Shown: piece by piece, positions 57,985-64,000 of the stretch | How the letters are laid out: each line of letters begins with the position of its first letter | Position numbering within the stretch: the first letter of the stretch is position 1 | Source: Canna indica | Lineage: Eukaryota; Streptophyta; Magnoliopsida; Zingiberales; Cannaceae | Assembly: GCA_034359265.1 (NCBI GenBank) | Contig: CP136898.1 | Location: forward strand, 40,695,501 to 40,759,500 | Length of the DNA: 64,000 nucleotides | Reading direction: 5' to 3' | Notes under the pieces: generated by a model | The model's input: only the letters and a program-made list of their open reading frames with translations | What the model was told of the DNA's origin: nothing | Databases searched by the model: none | Made by a program: the position numbers and the translations under genes

Positions 57985-58348
57985 CACATCATCAGCAACG
58001 GCTTTCCCACGGCCGTCCGTGGGAAAGCCGTTGCTAAAAGTGTATCGAAAGCCGTTGCTGATGACCTACAGCAACGGCTTAGCGACGGGGTTTTACTAAC
58101 GGCGTTGCTACGGACTCAGCGGCCGTTGCTATTAATGTTATCAGCAATGGCTCCGGGTCCGTGGTAAAACCGTTGCTGATAATATTTTTAGCAACAGCCC
58201 GAGCGGCCGTTGCTGATCCGTTGCTAAGTTATCAGCAACGCGACTTTCTGCCACGGCTCCATTGCAACGGCTCGGCCGTTGCTGATGCTCTTCAGCAACA
58301 GTTCAGCAACGGTATCAGCCGTTGCTGATGACCATTTTTCTAGTAGTT
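57985..58348. repeat. Right subterminal repeats and terminus of the CACTA
   Basis: About ten AGCAACGGC/GCCGTTGCT motifs, closely matching 25940-26341, then TTTTTCTAGTAG. One ~35-bp unit present in the deleted element is absent here. Confidence 0.88.
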
Positions 58349-58942
58349 TTTGGCTTTGAAATCCGGCGGCTCAACCCAAAGAAGGGAGGAAGCAGGTGGC
58401 AGCTCACTCCTCTTGGCTTGGCTCCGAAGGAAAGGAAGAGAGGAAAAGGGGAAGAAGGAGATGGCTTTTGGCTCGGCTGGCTTGGCTTCACAGGCGGCGA
58501 CTCCAAAGGGGAAGAGGGGAGTCGGCTGCTGGCTCTCCTTTCTTAAAACTTGGGTGGCTCCAAAAATTGGAGCCACAAATTAGGGGAGGGGGGTTTTATA
58601 CTCCCTCCTCAACACTAACCCCTCTAACCTAATTTCAAACCCGCATCCCTCTTAAGCCAAAGCCAACCCGCTAACCCAATAGACTTAATTAAATTAATTA
58701 AGCTTGATTTAATACAAAAATAAATCATAAGCATAATTAATAATTATACAGACACCACAACAATTAAAATAATTTCAACCACTCAAGCCTAATTTCATAA
58801 ATTCAAAAATTTATATCCTACTTACCCGAGCTCGCAAGCTCGCTCTGGACCATGAGTCGACTCAGCTCAACCACGAACTAATCCGCTAGGCTGGCAAGAC
58901 ACGCAAAATAAAAATAATAAATTAAATATCTGAGATATTACA
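58349..58942 (-). other. First part of the solo LTR (beyond the CACTA)
   Basis: Continuation of the LTR from 51330 (GATTTT|GGCTTTGAAATCC). Frames here on both strands are overlapping purine-rich artefacts. Minus-strand LTR start TGTAATATC at 58942. Confidence 0.65.
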
Positions 58943-59246
58943 TTTCAGGACTATGATGCTCTATCACGGAACAACCGATCCCGCGCTTTGTAGAACCTTT
59001 CCAACTTTCCTGGGACAAATCGCTCCTTTATGGTTTGCCTCCCTCCGCCCCTGATAGAACCAAAGATCATGGCCGAGTTTCAAGGGAAAGCCGCCAATTT
59101 TATAAAGATAGAAGAGGTATGAGAAGCTAAAAAGATTGACTGGCAAAATCTCAAGGCCACCATCGAAGACAAAACGTCCAGAAAGGGAGACAGAAAGAGT
59201 GAAGATCGTAAACACCACGAGTAGAAGAATGGCTGAGGACCGAGAG
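58943..59246 (+). pseudogene. Tat-like gypsy gag, continuation
   Basis: After the TTTCA duplication the gag relic resumes: QDYDALSRNNRSRAL, NFPGTNRSF, EFQGKAANFIKIEEV. These resemble the middle of Tat-clade gag (the 'F...FF..YD..LCRAFP..L' and '...A.KF...EE' parts). Stops are common. It ends where the TRG LTR begins. Confidence 0.5.
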
Positions 59247-60604
59247 TTGGCCTAAGGTTTTCAACCTTGGTCTTAATCTCGGTTTTGATGATAACAAACA
59301 TGGAACTATTGATTTCTTGATAAAATAATTTCAGGTTCCATATCAGTTAGCACTCGATGTCCTCGATCGGAAATATCTAAAGAAATTAAAAAATTGAAAG
59401 GACATTGGTCGACGCATTCGAGTTCGTCACGAAGGTTTCTCGAAGTTCGACGTGTGCACCAAAGACGTCTTGGACGAGTCTAAAGAACACATGGAAAGCT
59501 CTCCAAATTGACGCACGTTGAAGGACGAAACCCAAAAATGAAGCGCTCAAGAAATAACACACAAGAAAATTGCCTTGCCCAGATTCGGTCGACCGATCGA
59601 TCGATCGATAGAAGAGGAAATCTAGTAGAACACAATTTGATCGACCGGTCGGTCGACCGAATGTTGTCAAAAATTGGCAGTAGCCAATTCGATCGACCGA
59701 ATGTTGCTAGGAAGTGGCAGAAAGCCTTTGGTCGCTCGGCGATTACTCGGTCGGTCGACAGAAGATCAGTCGGCAAGCGACCGACGGTCAATAATGGGCA
59801 AAAAATTGCCCGTTGAGAAGAGGGGATTTCTCTCTTCTCGTCATGGTCTATAAATACAAGACCATGATAGCCTTCTTCCCTTGATCCATGATTCTATTGA
59901 GTCATTCTTGATCATTCTGAAGCATTTCTTGAGTCATTCCCTTGCAAACCCTAGTTCTTATGAAACAATTTTGATTTTGCCTTCGAAGCTTTGATCGTTT
60001 CATCATTGAGGTATCAAGAGGAACTAGGACTCGTGTTTGGAGCTAAGTATTATATTGTTTGATTTATTGTTCCATTTAGTTGTGTATTTTTGTGATTTAT
60101 TTCATTGTATTTGAGCTTGTAAAGACCTAGGGTGTTAGGTCTTGAAATTGGATGGTAGCCTTAGTGTTTGAGGTTTAAATCCACCAGTGTAAACGTAGTT
60201 TACTAGGATTAGTTGAGTTGTCCCTTAGGGTTGAGGTGGAAGAGTGCTCTCGGTAAGAAGGCGTAGACTTCCAGGCGTGGAAGTGCCTTAGGTTGAGAGT
60301 GAGACTCTTCGGGTCAAAGTCCTCGTTGTGAGGAAAACAAGATTAATCTAGTAAAGTTTAGTTTAGAAATCCTAAGCAGAGTGCTTAGGTAGTGGAGTAG
60401 GGATTGGGGCCAAACTACTATAAATAATTGTGTTAGCATTATTTTCTTTGTGTATCGCATTATTTATCTTCATTATTTGCTTTCACTTGCTACTCAACTT
60501 GTAATTTGCCTAAGTAACCAAAGAAACGATTAAAATCGGATTTAGGCAAAAAGATTAGTAAACATACTATTCACCCCCCCTCTAGTGTGGCAATTTCACC
60601 AACA
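59247..60604 (+). repeat. 5' LTR of a second TRG element, plus strand
   Basis: About 1358 bp from (AG)TTGGCCTAAGG to CACCAACA, directly before the primer site. It has the family's TCGACCGA palindrome array at 59585-59775, differing in number and order of units from the other copies. No 3' LTR within the window. Confidence 0.82.
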
Positions 60605-60606
60605 TT

Positions 60607-60618
60607 TGGTATCAGAGC
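60607..60618 (+). promoter_or_regulatory. Primer binding site of the second TRG element
   Basis: TGGTATCAGAGC, tRNA-Met type. Confidence 0.92.
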
Positions 60619-60671
60619 GGGTCATGAATTTAGATTTCACCATCTCGTCTACATCTTGCCTCAATCGAAAA

Positions 60672-62019
60672 ATGGCACTAGAGAGTGTAGCGTCTATACC
60701 ACCTAGGTTCGATGAGTCTATCTTTGGTCTTTGGAAGGGTAGAATGTATACTTTCCTAAAGACTCAAGGTTTAGGTGTATTTGACATGATAAAGACAAAA
60801 TATATTGAACCTAAGGAAAATATGGATGCATGAACCCAAGAACAAATTAATATGTTTGAATTAAATGCTAAGGCAACAAATTGCATATATTGTTCTTTGA
60901 AAAATAATATATTTGAAAAGATCATGCATTGTACTTCTGCATTCGATATTTGGACTTCTTAAATGTCTTATATGATTATGCTAAAATCGAGGAGTTAGAA
61001 ACTTTTAATGAAGGTAGTGATGACAATGGTCATCATTCCAATACAAACATGGTTTTTGAAGCCCAAAGTATCTCTAGTCATAGGGGCACTAAAAATCGAA
61101 AAAAGAAGGTGATTTGCCATGTGTTCAAAGAAAAAGGGCATGTGAAGAAAAAATATCCTTCCATGAAGAAAAAGGCAAAGAAGATGTCAAACGCTTCCAC
61201 ATCATCATCTTATTCAAATGAAGCATCCTCTTGCCATGACTATGAAATCACTTCAAAAGTTTGCCTCATGGATGCTAATAATGAGGTACACTCTTCGTCT
61301 TCTAGTCATGATAACAAAAATGGTAGTATTAATTCATCTAGTTCTCATGATTTGCTTTATAATGAATTAATGGATGAATATAAAAGCATGTATGCCTTAG
61401 CTCTCAATTACATGATGTAAAATTAAAAAATAAGAAGCTAAAAGTTAGTGTCTCCAATCCATGCCATGATACCTTAAGTATTGACACTAAGGATTTGAAA
61501 ATAAAAAATGACATCTTAAAGAATGAAAATAGCATGTTGAAAACTCAATTGCATGCTATTCATAAATCCATGAACGACTTGAAAAATGAGGTTATTTTTC
61601 TAAGTAAGAAAGTTAATAATCTATCTAGTAATTCATCCTTTAAGAATTCTAGAAATACAAATGTTTCTTTCAAGAATGCTTATGCACATCATGCTTCTCA
61701 TGTCAAACATTCTAACATTAAATCTCATGTTCAAAAGAAAATTGTTTCCTTTAAGAATGCTCATGCTCATCATAGTTCACATGTTAAGCATTCTAATGAT
61801 AGATCTCATGTCCATAGCAAAAATGAAAATAAGTTTAATGGACATTGCTTTTATTGTGGTACATATTGTCATGCAATATATGATTGTGCTTTAAAAATAA
61901 ATCCAAGTGTAGCTAAAATACTTTGGATTCCTAGGCCAACTCACCCCCAAGGACCCGAAGCCATTTGGGTACCAACAGTTTCTTGCTCTCTTGTAGGGGG
62001 AGCTACCACACAAAGGTAA
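60672..62019 (+). pseudogene. Gag of the second TRG element (broken)
   Basis: ATG at 60672. MALESVASIPPRFDESIFGL matches the minus-strand copy at 14066, followed by KGRMYTFLKTQG and MIKTKYIEPKE, then a TGA at 60831. The frame is broken again near 60959, 61418 and elsewhere. Later parts: a degraded first knuckle (CHVFKEKGHVKKKYPSMKKK), a Ser/His-rich linker, a coiled coil (61495-61620), three SFKNAHAHH-type repeats (61670-61800) and a second knuckle CFYCGTYCHAIYDC (C-x2-C-x4-H-x4-C, 61846-61890). It ends in IWVPTVSCSLVGGATTQ at 62019 with no protease following. Purpose in a live element: particle formation and RNA packaging. Confidence 0.8.
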
Positions 62020-62209
62020 AGAGAAATGAAATGTTGAAGTTGACCTTGAATCCAAAAGAGAAATCTCCAAGAGGTTACAACTTCAAGCCATCATGATGCT
62101 ATAGGTATGGAAATTGGCATCAAAGACTTTGGTATCATCTCCTATACCCTCTTGCTTAAGTTATAGGTATGGAAACACAACATCTACTATCTATAGAAAA
62201 AGATAAACG
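62020..62209 (+). other. Non-coding TRG sequence after gag
   Basis: Similar to the minus-strand 12620-12520 region (both have 'ctaggtatg...ggcatcaaagac...ctcctata' phrases) and then diverges. Element truncated here. Confidence 0.5.
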
Positions 62210-62990
62210 TTTTTCTTTTTTGAAAAAAGAGAACTTATTAATCATAAGAAGTGATAGATACAAGTTATAGGTGAAAGAGAGAATGTACAAATGTAGGGAG
62301 AAGAAAAACTAAGAGGAGTAGAGAAGGTTACAGAGAGAGAAGAGATTTGCTCCTTCTATTGTGAGCTCAACCAAAGGTTTACCCACATATTAAAGATACA
62401 ATTGGTCAAACCAGATTTTGTAATTCCATATCATTAATGCTCCCACTTTTTGCTTGATTTTTTTAGAGTTCTTCGCGTCGAGCGGGCACCAAGCCTTATA
62501 ATTTAGAGGGAAAAAGCGGAAGTGGCAAATATCTTACATCTTCCTCCAACCCAAGACCGCATAGGGACAATCAAGGAATAGATGCACATGAGATTCGTCA
62601 GCCATCTGGCAAAGGACACATTTCAGATCAACTTGCACATTCCATTTTTGTAGTCTGTCTTTTATTAGGAGACGTCATTTTTTTGCGAGCCAAAAGAAAA
62701 TCGAAATAGATTCGGGAAAGTACTTGTCCCAAATAATTAATTACCCCACGGTAAGACAGAGTGTGGTAATAAGAACTGGTGGAGAAGATACCATTTGAAG
62801 TCCATTCCCAATAGAAAGAGGCCGAACCCGTTCCTTCCAGAAATTGAGAGATTTACTCAGCGAGATCTGCGATATGTGCCATAGGAACATGATTAGTGAA
62901 CCGAATATTCCATCCCAACACCATATATTCATTATCCAAGTCTTTTGCCTCGGGAATGGTAGCAAGCGGACTCTCCGTTAGCACGAATAA
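62210..62990 (-). pseudogene. L1-type LINE fragment (zinc-binding end)
   Basis: On the minus strand near 62625-62545, KCVLCQMADESHVHLFLDCPYAVLGW is the zf-RVT domain (C-x2-C...H...C). Upstream (62965-62741) there is a Trp-rich stretch LNFWKERVRPLSIGNGLQMV of LINE type (both shown in part). Several stops. No RT core. Confidence 0.65.
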
Positions 62991-63000
62991 ATTTGGAGAA

Positions 63001-63270
63001 TCACTTACTATTAATCTTGACTGCTAACTTGTACTGATGTATGTCAATGTGCTTGGATCTACCATAGAAAGTAGGATTCTTGGTCAAATGGATAAAACTA
63101 TGACTATCACAATAGAGAACATACCTCTTTTGTGTATAACCAAGGTCATCCATAAAGTTCTTCATCTGAAGCAACTCTTTGCAAGCCTCGATAACTTCAA
63201 TGAACTCGGCCTCAAAGGTAGATAATGTAACACACTTTTGCAACTTGGATTGTCATGCCATAGCTCCCCG
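63001..63270 (-). pseudogene. Copia RNase H fragment
   Basis: The minus strand reads QKCVTLSTFEAEFIEVIEAC, then KELLQMKNFMDDLG, VLYCDSHSFIHLTKNP and RSKHIDIH. This is the C-terminal RNase H of copia pol (STxEAE, CDSxSxIxLxxNP, RxKHID). Isolated; no neighbouring RT in this window. Confidence 0.85.
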
Positions 63271-63802
63271 TGCAAAGGTAATCAGATGTCCTGAAGTGGA
63301 CTTAAGAGTATCATCTTTTTAGTGTTGGCTTTTGTGTGTTGACAATATTTAGCAAAAATATTTCCAGTTTGTTCTCAATTGAATTGACAATTACAACTGC
63401 TAAGGTCTATGAGGAGTTCAGCCTAAGTTACTCAGTTGTAAAACAGTTACAACTGCTCCTGTAAATTTTGGATTTCAGGATAGAGTTGCTGTTAGGATTA
63501 TGGCTTTTAATTGCAAAAATTAATGATGATTGATGATTTACTTTTATTATCTCTTTGATATTTTAATAATCTTTAATTATCTGTTCATTGCATGTTCATT
63601 TCTGGAATATAGATATGATCTTCATTAAATGAAGCAGGCGTTACATCTGGAGCTTTATGATCGATGCTTTATAGGGATTCATTGCTGCATGTTCGATTTG
63701 AACTGATGATGTTATGATCATTGATTAAATAGGCATTAATTCAGATTGATTGTTATTCATTTATATATTCTGAAAGAGAAGATTTGATTTTCTCAAGCCT
63801 CC
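63271..63802. other. Unassigned sequence
   Basis: No coding frame or repeat recognised; contains 'ttacaactgct' twice (63393, 63448). Confidence 0.35.
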
Positions 63803-64000
63803 TGTCATGACCCAAGATCAGGGTCACGTGACCGGCCAGGGTATACGTGCTTATACCCCGCAGCCTAACCCATGCACATGCCAACTCATAAAAATAGCAG
63901 AATAAATAACAGCTTTTATTAATAAAAGAACCAAAATAGATTTTTAGTTCAAAACATCAAAATTTTAATAAATAGCTCAAGTGCGAAAATAAATAAATCG
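63803..64000 (-). repeat. Edge of another Tekay-like LTR
   Basis: TGTCATGACCC at 63803 followed by GGTCACGTGACC (63822-63833) and GGCCAGGGTATACGTGC, matching the ends of the LTRs at 20954 and 49328. Runs off the window. Confidence 0.72.

Larger units (their letters stand above)
51331..58348 (+). mobile_element. CACTA (En/Spm) transposon, 7018 bp, both ends present
   Basis: Left terminus CACTACTAGAAA at 51331, right terminus TTTCTAGTAG(T) ending ~58348 with the last base changed. TTT on both sides (51328-51330, 58349-58351) gives the 3-bp target duplication of CACTA elements. Inside: left subterminal repeats (51352-51640), GC-rich leader, TNP2-like gene, TNP1-like gene, right subterminal repeats. 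Three stops in TNP2 and splice/stop defects in TNP1 make it non-autonomous now, but the termini could still be mobilised. Confidence 0.92.
49328..58942 (-). mobile_element. Solo Tekay-like LTR (2.6 kb) split by a CACTA element
   Basis: Minus strand from TGTAATATCTCAG (58942) to a mutated GGGGCGTAAAA end (49328). Both sides carry TTTCA (49323-49327 and 58943-58947), a 5-bp target duplication. Flanking sequence on both sides is Tat-like gag. Without the CACTA insert it is about 2.6 kb, like the LARD LTRs, and no internal region or second LTR is present. It is therefore a solo LTR made by LTR-LTR recombination. It carries a 53-bp tandem duplication (49916-50021) and the hairpin array at 50013-50338. 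Confidence 0.85.

Noticed and set aside
58315..58632. Several overlapping ~75-codon frames on both strands
   Set aside because: Purine-rich LTR sequence; frames overlap in all phases and show no protein features.
1..64000. tRNA or rRNA genes, bacterial-type operons, riboswitches
   Set aside because: None recognised by eye; the tRNA-like strings found are primer binding sites of retroelements.

Overview
This window is plant nuclear DNA, almost certainly heterochromatic and gene-poor. It is a nest of transposable elements in different stages of decay and contains one long endogenous plant pararetrovirus. Plant origin is shown by tRNA-Met type primer sites (TGGTATCAGAGC), copia and Ty3/gypsy LTR elements, En/Spm-type CACTA transposons with TNP2- and TNP1-like genes, L1-type LINEs carrying RNase H, a badnavirus-like provirus, a U2 snRNA promoter with a plant USE, and a plant-type WD40 gene fragment. 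I see no intact host protein gene. The species cannot be fixed from sequence alone.

Layout. (1) 1-15517: a minus-strand, gag-only copia-type element ('TRG' family here; LTRs 1541-2639 and 14135-15517). A U2 snRNA promoter plus the first 44 nt of U2 sits inside its 3' LTR. A badnavirus-like provirus (3543-11064) sits inside its internal region. The provirus is one 7012-bp unit plus a 510-bp terminal repeat, broken by three stops in pol, one stop between the movement and coat regions, and a deletion/frameshift in the coat region. It also has an unusual small ORF between the polyprotein and the promoter. (2) 15518-19969: minus-strand copia remains (integrase, gag, leader, PBS, long LTR). (3) 19970-28400: CACTA TNP1 relic, pieces of a large Ty3/gypsy LTR, a LINE and a deleted CACTA (23745-26341) that kept TNP1 but lost TNP2. 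(4) 28398-31510: WD40 gene fragment, Mutator-like arms, a LINE and a foldback MITE. (5) 31511-35760: very AT-rich DNA with degenerate repeats, a (TA)n tract and a palindromic GGAACGGTT array. (6) 35930-39110: Tat-like gypsy gag relic cut by a copia LTR. (7) 39111-47994: a complete coding-less LTR element (LARD) with an AGATT target duplication. (8) 47995-59244: Tat-like LTR and gag, interrupted by a 2.6-kb solo LTR (target duplication TTTCA), itself interrupted by a 7.0-kb CACTA (51331-58348) with nearly complete but stop-broken TNP2 and TNP1. (9) 59247-64000: a second TRG element, a LINE fragment, a copia RNase H fragment and the edge of another gypsy LTR.

Nothing here works as an operon. 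The functional logic is that of each transposon: TNP2 with TNP1 and subterminal repeats for CACTA, gag with LTR, PBS and PPT for the retroelements, and promoter, PBS and polyprotein for the provirus. The most unusual signals are: a run of seven hairpins with compensating arm changes inside the solo LTR (50013-50338); the U2 snRNA promoter inside an LTR; the provirus gene order; and LTRs built from variable palindromes. Coordinates of ancient repeat edges are approximate. Family assignments are from recognised motifs, not from database searches.
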